Shown here piece by piece: positions 41,712-52,175 of a DNA stretch of 64,000 nucleotides. Numbering within the stretch: the first letter of the stretch is position 1; each line of letters begins with the position of its first letter. This DNA comes from Streptomyces avermitilis MA-4680 = NBRC 14893 (lineage in GTDB: Bacteria; Actinomycetota; Actinomycetes; Streptomycetales; Streptomycetaceae), in NCBI RefSeq assembly GCF_000009765.2, contig NC_003155.5:1550001-1614000 (forward strand), given 5' to 3'. The position numbers and the translations under genes were made by a program. Under the pieces are notes generated by a model. That model searched no databases. It saw only the letters and a program-made list of their open reading frames with translations, and was not told the origin of the DNA.

Positions 41712-42941
41712 ATGACGCACGTCGTAGCAGAGGCCGCGCCGGCCGAGGCGATGTCGGCTGCGCGGGCAGGCCCTTCCCGTACGTCGTCCACAGGACGGCT
41801 GATCGGCCTCGACCTGGCCCGTGGCCTGGCGGTTATCGGCATGTACACGGCCCACCTCGGTACCGACCCCTCGGAGGGCGGCCCACTGGGCTGGGTGACG
41901 GAGGTGACCCGTGGGCGGTTCCCCGCACTGTTCGCTCTGCTGGCCGGGTTCACCCTGATCATTCTCACCGGTCGGCCACAGCCGCGGACCGGGCGCGCGG
42001 GGCGCCAGGCCATGGGCAGGGTACTGATCCGCTCCGCCGTGCTGATCGCCCTGGGATATGCCCTGGCGTACCTGGACACCCCGATCGACGTGATCCTCGC
42101 CGCCTACGGAGTGATCTTCGCCCTCGCCCTTCCGCTGTACCGGCTGCGCGCCTCCACCCTGGCCGTCATCGCCGCGGCGATGACGCTCGTAATGCCCCCC
42201 GTCGTGTATCTGCTGCGGGCCGCGGTCGAGGGCGGCAGCTGGGCCGATGCCGTGATCGCCAACGATCCTCTGGCCCGGGTCACCGGTTCGGACGGGATCC
42301 TCGAATTGTTCATCACCGGCGAGTACCCGGTACTGACCTGGCTGCCCTTCGTCATCGCCGGGATGGCGGTGGCGCGGCTCGACCTCAGCCGGCCCGGTAT
42401 CCGCGCCAGGATCGCCCTCCTCGGCGGCGCACTTGCCGTACTCGGTTACGGCGGCTCCTGGCTGGCCCTGCACCTGGTTCCGGGCGCGCAGGCCACCGTG
42501 AGCGCGGCGACGGACGGCGGGTCGGCGTCATCGGCCTGGTGGTCCGATGCCGTCGGCGACCCCACCACCAGTACCCCGGACTGGATGCTGGTGGCCGCGC
42601 CGCACAGCCAGACGACCTGGTCGATCCTGGGCAACACCGGCTTCGCCCTCGTGATCCTCGCTGTCTGCCTCATCGCCACGGACCGGTCGGCGCGCCTGCG
42701 GTGGTTCGCCACACCCGTCACCGCGGTCGGCTCCGTCGCCCTCACCGCCTATGTCGGTCACATCGTGGCCATCAAGGCCCTGGGCATGGACGACGTGCCG
42801 ACCTCCGACGCCCTGGCGGTCCTGATCGGTTTCGCCTCGGTCGCCATGCTGCTGGCCCTCGCCTGGACCCGGGTCTTCCGGCGCGGACCACTGGAATACC
42901 TGGTGCACGCCGCCACCACACCCGCCCGTCTGATCAACTGA
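41712..42941 (+). CDS. DUF418/DUF1624-type polytopic membrane protein (acyltransferase-like)
   Basis: A 409-residue membrane protein with about ten hydrophobic helices. The N-terminal RLIGLDLARGLAVIGMYTAHL segment (about 29-49, shown to 20 residues as its core RLIGLDLARGLAVIGMY) is the hallmark of the DUF1624/heparan-alpha-glucosaminide acetyltransferase-like and DUF418 group. The C-terminal part has ILGNTGFALVILAVCL and VGSVALTAYVGHIVA as in DUF418. Transport or trans-membrane acylation is suspected for this family but unproven. It is divergent from the two-component system and separated from it by a strong palindrome, so it is a good candidate target. Confidence 0.85.
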   Translation: MTHVVAEAAPAEAMSAARAGPSRTSSTGRLIGLDLARGLAVIGMYTAHLGTDPSEGGPLGWVTEVTRGRFPALFALLAGFTLIILTGRPQPRTGRAGRQAMGRVLIRSAVLIALGYALAYLDTPIDVILAAYGVIFALALPLYRLRASTLAVIAAAMTLVMPPVVYLLRAAVEGGSWADAVIANDPLARVTGSDGILELFITGEYPVLTWLPFVIAGMAVARLDLSRPGIRARIALLGGALAVLGYGGSWLALHLVPGAQATVSAATDGGSASSAWWSDAVGDPTTSTPDWMLVAAPHSQTTWSILGNTGFALVILAVCLIATDRSARLRWFATPVTAVGSVALTAYVGHIVAIKALGMDDVPTSDALAVLIGFASVAMLLALAWTRVFRRGPLEYLVHAATTPARLIN

Positions 42942-43063
42942 CTGGCGGTGGACGACCAATGCCCGTAGGAGACACTCCCTCCACCGACGATTCCGCAACA
43001 CCCACGGATTTCGACGGTCTCGCACCATCCGGCGTCACGCCGGGCCAGCAAGGAGGTAAGCCG

Positions 43064-43717
43064 ATGACAGTCCGCCTGACATTCATGTGCGCGACAGCCG
43101 GGGGCACCACCAGGGATGCGGTCTTCGGTGACGGTCTCCTCAGTGAGCGCGGCCTGCGCCGGGCACGCGCCGCCGGCGCAACACTCCCCCCGTACTCGCT
43201 GGCCATCCGTGCGCCGTCGGTCCGCTGCGCGCAGACCGCTTACGCCCTCGGCCTGCCGACCACACTCGAGCCCGCACTGCGCGACCTCGACTACGGCACG
43301 TGGCGGGGCCGCACAGTCGGCGAGGTCGTCGCGGACGAACCGTACGGTTACTCCGCCTGGCTTACGGACCCGGATGCCGCGCCACACGGAGGCGAGTCCG
43401 TACGCCGGCTCTGCCGCCGAATCGCCAACTGGCTGAGCAGCGTGCCGCCTTACCCGGGCCGCGCGTTGGTCATCACGGAACCGTCGGTGGTCCGGGCCTC
43501 GCTCGTCCATGCTCTGTCCGCACCAGTGACAGCCTTCCGGCATTTCGATGTGCCGCCCCTGTCCACGGTCTCCCTTACCTTGAGCGACGGCCACTGGATC
43601 GTCCGGCCCGGCCGTGTCACCCCGGACAGAGTCGGCACCAGTCGCGCTGTTCCCACGCCCTATGACGCCGCCGAGGGCCGGACGGCGCTCCTGTGGGGCG
43701 AGGCGACCCCGGCGTAG
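43064..43717 (+). CDS. Degenerate histidine-phosphatase-family protein
   Basis: A 217-residue protein with the fold markers of the phosphoglycerate mutase-like family: RAPSVRCAQTAYALGL, LRDLDYGTWRGRTVGEV, HGGESVRRLCRRIANWL and ALVITEPSVVRASLVHAL. The catalytic RHG of strand 1 is replaced (LTFMCATAGGTT), and the second catalytic His, normally in SHxxxIR, is replaced by Glu-Pro (ITEPSVVR). A phosphatase activity is therefore unlikely. AAGGAGG seven bases upstream selects the ATG at 43064; an upstream ATG at 42959 in frame would add 35 Pro/Thr/Asp-rich residues. It follows the DUF418 gene on the same strand and may be co-transcribed. Confidence 0.8.
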   Translation: MTVRLTFMCATAGGTTRDAVFGDGLLSERGLRRARAAGATLPPYSLAIRAPSVRCAQTAYALGLPTTLEPALRDLDYGTWRGRTVGEVVADEPYGYSAWLTDPDAAPHGGESVRRLCRRIANWLSSVPPYPGRALVITEPSVVRASLVHALSAPVTAFRHFDVPPLSTVSLTLSDGHWIVRPGRVTPDRVGTSRAVPTPYDAAEGRTALLWGEATPA

Positions 43718-43788
43718 CGGCGGGGTACAGGTACAGCGGTTGTGCGGAGTCGTCGGCGCCCGGATCGCAAGTTCGTCGACAGATCGAC

Positions 43789-43855
43789 GAGTTCGGCCGA
43801 ACAACGAGTTCGGCCGAACGACGACTCCAGCCGAACGACGACTTCGACATGAAGG
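43789..43855. repeat. 17-bp palindrome-containing tandem repeats
   Basis: Four 17-bp units follow each other. The first two (CGAGTTCGGCCGAACAA and CGAGTTCGGCCGAACGA) contain the perfect 12-bp palindrome GTTCGGCCGAAC at 43791-43802 and 43808-43819. The third keeps only the right half (CCGAACGA). The fourth is diverged and forms one arm of the next hairpin. Confidence 0.8.
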
Positions 43856-44076
43856 TCGTCGACATGTTCACCACGGGATGCCTCCCGCCCACCGGCGACC
43901 ACCGTCGCGCGGGGTGACCATGTACAGAACGGGCGCGGGACAACACCGGTCACGAATCCGAGAGTGTCGTTACACGTGACCATCATGCCCGAAGCGCCGA
44001 TACTGCCGGGTGTGGGCTGTTCGACCCGCCCATGTGCGCAACAACCGAACAAGATCAACAACCGGTCGTACACGTT

Positions 44077-44100
44077 CTGACCAGGAAAGATACTGGTCAG
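44077..44100. promoter_or_regulatory. Perfect inverted repeat in front of dhaK
   Basis: CTGACCAG (44077-44084) and CTGGTCAG (44093-44100) form a perfect 8-bp inverted repeat with an A-rich 8-base spacer, ending 33 bases before the dhaK start. It could be an operator for a dihydroxyacetone- or glycerol-responsive regulator, or an mRNA hairpin in the leader. Confidence 0.5.
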
Positions 44101-44133
44101 GGGCTAAGCTGGAGATCTCACCGGGAGGCACCC

Positions 44134-45126
44134 ATGAAGATGCTCATCAACGTCGCGGAGACGGTGGTCGCGGACGCGCTGCGGGGGATGGCGGCCGCGC
44201 ATCCGGAGCTGACGGTGGACGTGGAGAAGCGGGTGATCGTCCGGCGCGACGCACCGGTGGCCGGAAAGGTCGGGCTCGTCTCCGGCGGCGGCTCGGGACA
44301 CGAGCCGCTCCACGGCGGCTTCGTGGGCCCGGGCATGCTCTCGGCGGCCTGTCCCGGCGAGGTCTTCACGTCTCCCGTGCCGGACCAGATGGTGCGGGCC
44401 GCGGCCGCCGTGGACAGCGGCGCGGGTGTGCTGTTCATCGTGAAGAACTACACGGGTGACGTCCTGAACTTCGACATGGCGGCGGAACTCGCCGAGGACG
44501 AGGGCGTTCAGGTCGCGAAAGTCCTGGTCAATGACGATGTCGCCGTCACCGACAGCCTGTACACGGCCGGCCGGCGCGGCACGGGCGCGACCTTGTTCGT
44601 CGAGAAGATCGCGGGCGCCGCCGCCGAGGAGGGCGCGCCCCTTCAGCGGGTCGAGGCACTGGCCCGGCAGGTCAACGAGAACGCGCGCAGCTTCGGTGTC
44701 GCCCTGAGCGCCTGCACCACCCCGGCCAAGGGCAGCCCCACCTTCGACCTCCCGGACGGCGAGCTGGAGCTGGGTGTCGGCATCCACGGCGAGCCGGGCC
44801 GGGAGCGGCGCGCGATGATGACCTCGCGGGAGATCGCCGACTTCTCGGTGCACGCGATCCTGGAGGACCTTAATCCGAGCAACCCCGTGCTGGTCCTGGT
44901 CAACGGTATGGGAGCGACCCCACTCCTGGAGCTGTACGGCTTCAACGCGGAGGTGCAGCGGGTGCTGGTGGAGCGCGGTGTCCCGGTGGCACGCACGCTC
45001 GTCGGCAACTACGTCACCTCGCTCGACATGGCCGGCGCCTCCGTCACCCTGTGCCAGGTCGACGAGGAGCTGCTGCGTCTGTGGGACGCGCCGGTGAGCA
45101 CGCCCGGCCTCCGCTGGGGCATGTGA
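44134..45126 (+). CDS. dhaK: Dihydroxyacetone kinase, substrate-binding subunit DhaK
   Basis: A 330-residue DhaK. It covalently holds dihydroxyacetone while DhaL-ADP/ATP phosphorylates it. GLVSGGGSGHEPLHGGFVG near residue 50 is the nucleotide/substrate loop with the conserved GSGHEP, and VGIHGEPGRER near 220 carries the His that forms the hemiaminal with substrate. GTDVLNFDMA-type spacing (YTGDVLNFDMA near 108) is conserved. GGGAGG precedes the ATG at 44134; the reading frame is open 34 codons further upstream, but that would cover the operator. It is the first gene of the dhaKLM operon. Confidence 0.95.
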   Translation: MKMLINVAETVVADALRGMAAAHPELTVDVEKRVIVRRDAPVAGKVGLVSGGGSGHEPLHGGFVGPGMLSAACPGEVFTSPVPDQMVRAAAAVDSGAGVLFIVKNYTGDVLNFDMAAELAEDEGVQVAKVLVNDDVAVTDSLYTAGRRGTGATLFVEKIAGAAAEEGAPLQRVEALARQVNENARSFGVALSACTTPAKGSPTFDLPDGELELGVGIHGEPGRERRAMMTSREIADFSVHAILEDLNPSNPVLVLVNGMGATPLLELYGFNAEVQRVLVERGVPVARTLVGNYVTSLDMAGASVTLCQVDEELLRLWDAPVSTPGLRWGM

Positions 45127-45171
45127 TCCACTCGACGTCCGGTCAACGTACGTACCACGCAAGGAGATTCC

Positions 45172-45771
45172 GTGCTCGATGCCGACTTCTTCCGCCGTTG
45201 GATGACGGCGACCGCCGCGTCCGTCGACCGCGAGGCCGAGCGGCTCACCGCCCTCGACTCGCCGATCGGCGACGCCGACCACGGCAGCAATCTCCAGCGG
45301 GGGTTCCACGCCGTGGCGGTCACGCTGGAGAAGGAGGCGCCGGACACGCCCGGCGCCGTCCTCGTGCTCGCCGGGCGGCAGCTCATCTCGACGGTGGGCG
45401 GCGCCTCCGGGCCGCTGTACGGCACGCTGCTGCGCCGCACCGGCAAGGAGCTCGGGGACACGGCCGAGGTCACCGAGGAACAGCTGACGGACGCGCTGCG
45501 CGCGGGCGTGGACGCGGTGATGCAGCTCGGCGGAGCCGCGCCCGGCGACAAGACCATGATCGACGCGTTGGTTCCCGCGGTCGACGCGCTCAGTGACTCG
45601 TTCGCCGCCGGCCGGGCCGCGGCCGAGGAGGGCGCCGTCGCGACGACGCCCTTGCAGGCCCGCAAGGGCCGGGCGAGCTATCTGGGCGAGCGGAGCATCG
45701 GGCACCAGGATCCCGGTGCCACCTCCTCGGCGCTCCTGATCGCCGCGCTCGAGGAGGCCTCCGTTGAGTGA
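45172..45771 (+). CDS. dhaL: Dihydroxyacetone kinase, ADP-binding subunit DhaL
   Basis: A 199-residue DhaL. It shows the Mg-ADP-binding aspartates in SPIGDADHGSNLQRGF near residue 33, GGASGPLYGTLL near 75 and APGDKTMIDALVPAVD near 123, and the end loop RKGRASYLGERSIGHQDPGA near 163. DhaL keeps ADP as a cofactor that is rephosphorylated by DhaM. The GTG start at 45172 has AAGGAG upstream, 45 bases after dhaK. Its end overlaps the TTG start of dhaM. Confidence 0.95.
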   Translation: MLDADFFRRWMTATAASVDREAERLTALDSPIGDADHGSNLQRGFHAVAVTLEKEAPDTPGAVLVLAGRQLISTVGGASGPLYGTLLRRTGKELGDTAEVTEEQLTDALRAGVDAVMQLGGAAPGDKTMIDALVPAVDALSDSFAAGRAAAEEGAVATTPLQARKGRASYLGERSIGHQDPGATSSALLIAALEEASVE

Positions 45772-46180
45772 CACCACGGACAAGCTCGTCGGCATCGTGC
45801 TGGTCTCGCACAGCGCGGACGTCGCCACCTCGGTCGCCGAACTGGCCAAGGGGCTGGCCGGGGGCGGCACGACCGCGCCGGTGGGGCCCGCGGGCGGCAT
45901 CCCGGGCGGCGGCCTCGGCACCAGCGCCGAGCTGATCTCGGCCGCGGCCGCCTCCGTGGACCAGGGCGCCGGGGTGGCCGTGCTCATGGACCTGGGCAGC
46001 GCGATCCTCACCGTGAAGGCCCTGCTCGCGGAAGGCGACGAGCTGCCGGAGAACACCCGGCTGGTCGACGCCCCCTTCGTCGAGGGCGCGGTCGCCGCGG
46101 TCGTCACCGCCTCGGCGGGCGGTGACCTGGCGGCGGTGGAGGCGGCCGCCACGGAGGCGTACTCCTATCGCAAGGAATGA
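45764..46180 (+). CDS. dhaM: PTS-dependent dihydroxyacetone kinase phosphotransferase DhaM
   Basis: A 138-residue DhaM consisting of only the EIIA-mannose-like domain, without the HPr and EI-like domains of the E. coli protein. The phosphorylatable His is in GIVLVSHSADVA near residue 16; GGGLGTSAELI and VLMDLGSAILT follow. It passes phosphate from the PTS protein HPr to DhaL-bound ADP, so this is a PEP-dependent rather than ATP-dependent kinase. The TTG start overlaps dhaL, with GAGGAGG seven bases upstream. Confidence 0.93.
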   Translation: MSDTTDKLVGIVLVSHSADVATSVAELAKGLAGGGTTAPVGPAGGIPGGGLGTSAELISAAAASVDQGAGVAVLMDLGSAILTVKALLAEGDELPENTRLVDAPFVEGAVAAVVTASAGGDLAAVEAAATEAYSYRKE

Positions 46181-46275
46181 GAACGGCGAGGAACGGCCAC
46201 CGCGAGGAATGACGACCGCGAGGAACGGCCACCGTAAGGAGTGACCGTAAGGAGTGACTGCCGCAGGAAGTGAGC
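46165..46275. repeat. Degenerate direct repeats after dhaM
   Basis: Starting at the dhaM stop there are about six imperfect copies of a 15-20 bp element built on (G/A)AGGA(A/G)TGA(C/G) and CGAGGAACGGCCACCG. They look like serial duplications of the AGGAATGA segment around the dhaM stop codon and have no coding sense. Weak GC stems follow at about 46305-46340. Confidence 0.6.
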
Positions 46276-46354
46276 CGCAGGCCGGTCCGCCCGGTCCGCT
46301 CCGTCCGCCCGTCTCGGCGGGCAGGGGCCGGGCCCTGCGGCCGCCGCCCCGCGG

Positions 46355-47128
46355 TCAGTTCTGGCGGAGGAACTCGCGGGCCAGCGCCTCTCCTTGGGCC
46401 ACGGCCTCGACGTGGTTCTCGATGGGCGACACGGCGGAGTTCTTGAAGACGATGTACGTCACCCCGGAGTCGGTGCCGCCGCCACGTGGGTCGGGGCGGA
46501 TGCCGAGGGCCTGGGCGGTGGCGTACGAGGCCTCGCCGATGATGTCGTGCGGTCCGGTGTCGCCGACGACCGTGTACTGGACCCGGTCCTGGTAGATCAC
46601 GGCGGCGACCGAACCACCCCGGACGCCATGCTCGCGGTGGTCCCAGATATCGCCCGCGGTGGGCACGACGATGTACGGCAGGGTCTCGGCATTCAGCTGA
46701 CGGCCGTCGGACTGCTGAAACGCGGTGGCGTCGGAGAACGACGGGTCGGTGCTCTCGTTGCACAGCAGGCCGGGCCGCCCGTCGCAGTCGATGTCCATGT
46801 CGGCCTTCCAGAACACGGCGTCGCGCCGGCCGCAGACGGGAATGTCGGCCGGCGCGCCGTCGTCGCTGCGGTAGCGCCCGTTCGAGACGGGAGCGCAGTC
46901 GCGTACCTTTGCGAGCAGATCGGCGGCGAGGACGGTGCCCTCACGCGCTGCCGCCGCCGGTTCACGGGTCCCGGCGGCTTCACGTGTCCGGGCGGCTTCG
47001 TGGGTCCGGGCCACTTCGTGGGTCCGGACGACGGGTGGCGACGTCGTGGGGGCGACCAGGGCGGCACTGGCCGCGACCAGCGTCAGCGACTGGACACGCA
47101 CGATGAGGGACCCTCTCGTGGGGGACAT
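46355..47128 (-). CDS. Secreted GH75-family chitosanase
   Basis: A 257-residue exported protein. A Sec signal (VRVQSLTLVAASAALVAPT) is followed by a repetitive linker (VARTHEAARTREAAGTREPA, about 38-57). The catalytic domain then has ADIPVCGRRDAVFWKADMDI, DCDGRPGLLCNESTDPSF, LPYIVVP and VQYTVVGDTGPHDIIGEAS. These match glycoside hydrolase family 75 chitosanases, with the Asp and Glu of DMDIDCDG and GEAS as likely catalytic or metal-binding residues. It should cut chitosan outside the cell. The ATG at 47128 begins the signal peptide. It is convergent with the dha operon and divergent, across 336 bases, from a lipoprotein gene. Confidence 0.85.
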   Translation of the reverse strand: MSPTRGSLIVRVQSLTLVAASAALVAPTTSPPVVRTHEVARTHEAARTREAAGTREPAAAAREGTVLAADLLAKVRDCAPVSNGRYRSDDGAPADIPVCGRRDAVFWKADMDIDCDGRPGLLCNESTDPSFSDATAFQQSDGRQLNAETLPYIVVPTAGDIWDHREHGVRGGSVAAVIYQDRVQYTVVGDTGPHDIIGEASYATAQALGIRPDPRGGGTDSGVTYIVFKNSAVSPIENHVEAVAQGEALAREFLRQN

Positions 47129-47464
47129 TGACGGTCACCCACCCCAAGGTGGTGCGGGTCCCGGGCCACGGCCACCGGGAGGGGTCCGGACGGTGCACGG
47201 CGCCCTTACCACGCGCCGTGCGGCCGAGGGCCGGGTCCCCAGGGACCCCGGCCACCCGACCGCTTTCGCCGGCGCGGGATCAGCGACGACAGCGGTCCGC
47301 GCCGCGGGCACGAACTCCCATGGAAGACAGGTGAGTTCACACCGCGTCAGCCCTCAGCATACGTAGCCGCGCGCCGTCCCGGCCAACGCCGTCCGCCCTC
47401 TTGATGCGAGCGCGCCGCCATGGCATACAGGTACAGACCAATCCCGTCGAGGGAAGGGGGACCC
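47129..47464. other. 336-base divergent intergenic region between chitosanase and lipoprotein genes
   Basis: No gene seen. It must contain the promoters for both directions. I looked for a DasR-type TGGTCTAGACCA site, common before Streptomyces chitinolytic genes, and found none. Only GC-rich imperfect inverted repeats are present. Confidence 0.5.
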
Positions 47465-48451
47465 GTGCGCCGACTGGTGCGACGCCTTCGTGTGCCGGTG
47501 ATCTGCGGCTCGCTGTTCCTGACGGTGTCCTGCGGGTGGGGCGGACAGGACGGCGGCCGGGACGGGCCGCTGCCCTCGGCCCCGATGGGCGTCACGGCCG
47601 CGGCCGGCAGCGCGACCAGCGTGCACGTCATGTGGAACCAGGTGTCCGGGGGCCCGAAGGTCGCCGGGTACGAGGTATATCGCGGCACCACGAAGGTGAA
47701 GGACGTACCGGGTGCGGAGCACATGGTGGACATCACCAGGCTCAAGCCCTCGACGACGTACGTCTTCACCGTCCGGGCACGGGACGATGCGGGGAACGCC
47801 GGGCTGCCGAGCGCGAAGGTGCGCGCCACCACGCCCGCGGCCGTCGCCGCCGATCACCGGGCCCCCACCCGGCCGGGACGGCCCAGCGGCAAGGCGGTCG
47901 GGAGCCGGGCGGCCCAGCTGAACTGGGCGCGCTCGACGGACGACCGGGGGGTGGCCTCGTACGACATCTACCAGGGCACCTCGAAGATCCACAGCGTCGG
48001 CGGCGGGCAGACGGCGACCGTCGTGACGGGGCTGCGGCCGGGCACCCGCTACTCCTTCACCGTCCGGGCCCGCGACGCCGCCGACAACGTCTCGGCCGCG
48101 AGCGCCTCCGTACGGCTGACCACCGCCGGCGGGGCGGACGACGGACGGGGCACCGCGCCCACCCGATTCCGCGCCGGGACCCACCGCGCCGACGGGGCGT
48201 ACTACATCGACCTGTCCTGGTCGCCGCCGGACACGGACGGAGTGATCACCGAGTACCAGATCCACCTCGACGGCCGTCCGGCGACCTCGCTCGTGTGGGG
48301 CGGCAAGCCGCCACGCGGCAAGGCCACGTACAGCTTCTACCTGGGACGGGACGCCGGCGCCAGACACCGGGTGCGGATCCGGGCGAAGCTGCCGGACGGC
48401 ACGTGGGGCGGCTTCTCCGACGAGCGGACCGTGACCACGGGGGGACGCTAG
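47465..48451 (+). CDS. Probable lipoprotein with fibronectin type III domains
   Basis: A 328-residue exported protein. The N-terminus (VRRLVRRLRVPVICGSLFLTVSCG) is a basic, hydrophobic signal ending in a loose lipobox with Cys near residue 23. Two clear FnIII domains follow: SAPMGVTAAAGSATSVHVMW to KVRATTP (about 38-122), and RPSGKAVGSRAAQLNW to SVRLTTAG (about 138-220). A third, more diverged one occupies the C-terminus (YIDLSWSPPDTDGVITEYQI). FnIII domains in actinobacterial surface proteins usually mediate binding to polymers or spacing of enzymes. The GTG at 47465 is preferred because it has GAAGGGGG upstream and places the signal at the N-terminus. Confidence 0.82.
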   Translation: MRRLVRRLRVPVICGSLFLTVSCGWGGQDGGRDGPLPSAPMGVTAAAGSATSVHVMWNQVSGGPKVAGYEVYRGTTKVKDVPGAEHMVDITRLKPSTTYVFTVRARDDAGNAGLPSAKVRATTPAAVAADHRAPTRPGRPSGKAVGSRAAQLNWARSTDDRGVASYDIYQGTSKIHSVGGGQTATVVTGLRPGTRYSFTVRARDAADNVSAASASVRLTTAGGADDGRGTAPTRFRAGTHRADGAYYIDLSWSPPDTDGVITEYQIHLDGRPATSLVWGGKPPRGKATYSFYLGRDAGARHRVRIRAKLPDGTWGGFSDERTVTTGGR

Positions 48452-48663
48452 GCCGTCGCGGCCGAGGGCGGCGGGGCAGCGGACGATCGGACGACAGAGC
48501 ATCAGCTGTCCGCCGGACGATGGAATCGTTCACCTGCCCGGGGGCCGTCCGCATGCGGGCCGTCCCAGGGGCGCGTTGGCTCTTCCTGAGGCAGCACGGG
48601 CGATTCCCGACCCCAGGCGGCGCAAGGGATGTACCGCCAACCGTGCCGCTGGAGGGCAGTCCT

Positions 48664-49200
48664 ATGCGCACTATTCAGCTGTTCAGCCGTTCCGGCCTGG
48701 CCGTGGCGGCCGCCGCGCTTCCTCTCACCCTCGCCTCCCCCGCGGCCGCCGCCTGGAATTCAGGGATCTCGGTGAGCACCAGCGGAAGCAACGTTTCGGT
48801 CGCCACCACCACGTGCACCCCGTTCAACGGCAGCCTGGGCAACGCCTCGCTGCTCTCCAGCGGCCAGGCGAACTTCACCCAGGGGCGCCTGGCGATGCTG
48901 ACCGGGTCGAACATCAGCCAGTCCGGCGTCTGGTCCAACGTGAGTCCGGGCACGTACACGGTCGTGGTGGTCTGCGCGAACGGTTCGACGGCCGGCACCC
49001 AGTCCATCATCGTCTCCGGCAGCTCGACGCCCACCATCTCCGCGACGGCCTCGCCCTCGCGCGGGGTCATGGGCGGTGTCGGCGGGTCCGTCGAGCACTA
49101 CGGCACCATCACCTTCGCGGTGGGCGCGGCCCTGGTGGCCGTCGGCGCCGTGGCGACGGGCTGGTATCTGCGCCGCCGCACCAAGCCGTACCGGCTCTGA
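48664..49200 (+). CDS. Exported protein with C-terminal transmembrane anchor
   Basis: A 178-residue protein of unknown function. It has a Sec signal ending SPAAAA (about residue 31), a beta-rich Ser/Thr/Asn domain containing one cysteine pair (TTCTPFNG and VVVCANG), a Ser/Thr linker (SSTPTISATASPS), then one transmembrane helix (FAVGAALVAVGAVATGWYL) and a basic tail RRRTKPYRL. There is no LPxTG sortase motif, so it is membrane-anchored with its domain outside. GGAGG lies upstream of the ATG. It follows the FnIII lipoprotein by 213 bases. A 15-bp tandem repeat begins within its last codons. Confidence 0.8.
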   Translation: MRTIQLFSRSGLAVAAAALPLTLASPAAAAWNSGISVSTSGSNVSVATTTCTPFNGSLGNASLLSSGQANFTQGRLAMLTGSNISQSGVWSNVSPGTYTVVVVCANGSTAGTQSIIVSGSSTPTISATASPSRGVMGGVGGSVEHYGTITFAVGAALVAVGAVATGWYLRRRTKPYRL

Positions 49201-49267
49201 ACGCGCCGGCTCTGGACGCGTCGGCTCTGGACGCGTCGGCTCTGAACGCGTCGGCGGTGAGCGCGCC
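49193..49267. repeat. 15-bp minisatellite at a convergent gene boundary
   Basis: Five 15-bp copies (consensus GGCTCTGGACGCGTC) start at 49193, inside the last codons of the exported-protein gene, and run to 7 bases before the end of the convergent PadR gene. The last copy is diverged. The first copy contains the stop codon, so the array probably grew by duplicating the gene's 3' end. Confidence 0.9.
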
Positions 49268-49273
49268 GGCCAC

Positions 49274-49819
49274 CTACTCGTGCGCGGGCAACTCCTCGAA
49301 CTCCGCCAGCGCATGGGTCAGCCACTGCGTCCAGAACGTCTCCAGGTCGATGCCGGCGCGCAGCACGAGATGCCTCAGCCGGTCCTGCGGCGTGTCCTTG
49401 CCGGGCCCGAAGTCGCGGTCCTGGATCTCCTCGTACTCCGTCAACTGCCGCTGGTGCAGGGCTAGATGCCGACGCAGGTCGTCCTCGATCCCCTCGGTGC
49501 CGACCACCGCCGAGGCGCGCAGCCGCAGCAATAGCGTGTCGCGCAGGGGCTTGGGTTCCTGGGCGGCGGCGGTCCAGCGGGCGAGTTCGGCGCGACCGGC
49601 GGGCAGCACCTCGTACGCCTTCTTCTGCCCGCGGGCCGGCTGCTGCGTGGGCAGCGCGCGGATGTAGCCCTCGGCCTCCAGTTTTCCCAGCTCGCGATAG
49701 ATCTGCTGATGCGTCGCCGACCAGAAGTAACCGATCGACTTGTCGAAGCGGCGGGTCAGCTCGAGCCCCGACGACGGCTTCTCTAGCAGGGCGGTGAGGA
49801 TCGCGTGCGGGAGTGACAT
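49274..49819 (-). CDS. PadR-family transcriptional regulator
   Basis: A 181-residue PadR/Vir-type regulator. The winged helix (LPHAILTALLEKPSSGLEL, FWSATHQQIYRELGKLEAEG) is followed by a basic wing RGQKKAYEVLPAGRAEL and a helical dimerisation domain. It starts 42 bases after the stop of the 2,4-dienoyl-CoA reductase gene on the same strand and is almost certainly its operon partner and regulator. A perfect 14-bp palindrome in the operon promoter is the likely operator. Confidence 0.92.
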   Translation of the reverse strand: MSLPHAILTALLEKPSSGLELTRRFDKSIGYFWSATHQQIYRELGKLEAEGYIRALPTQQPARGQKKAYEVLPAGRAELARWTAAAQEPKPLRDTLLLRLRASAVVGTEGIEDDLRRHLALHQRQLTEYEEIQDRDFGPGKDTPQDRLRHLVLRAGIDLETFWTQWLTHALAEFEELPAHE

Positions 49820-49861
49820 GGGCTCATCCTAGGGACGGTGCCGCGGGGGTCCCCGCGGCTG

Positions 49862-52175
<2,314 letters not shown>

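Larger units (their letters stand above)
43718..44133. other. 416-base repeat- and hairpin-rich gap before dhaK
   Basis: No gene is seen. From 43774 it holds CGTCGA-N4-TCGACG (43774-43789), then a 17-bp tandem array with two perfect GTTCGGCCGAAC palindromes, then a 10-bp stem with one bulged base (43836-43861). The 3' half (about 43975-44100) has lower GC and carries the dhaK operator candidate. The first half probably acts as the terminator of the upstream gene; the second half is the dha promoter. Confidence 0.6.

Noticed and set aside
42959..43063. 35-residue N-terminal extension of the degenerate phosphatase
   Set aside because: AAGGAGG lies inside it at ideal spacing for the ATG at 43064, and the extension has no family match.
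47129..47464. DasR operator before the chitosanase gene
   Set aside because: No sequence close to TGGTCTAGACCA was found in the intergenic region.
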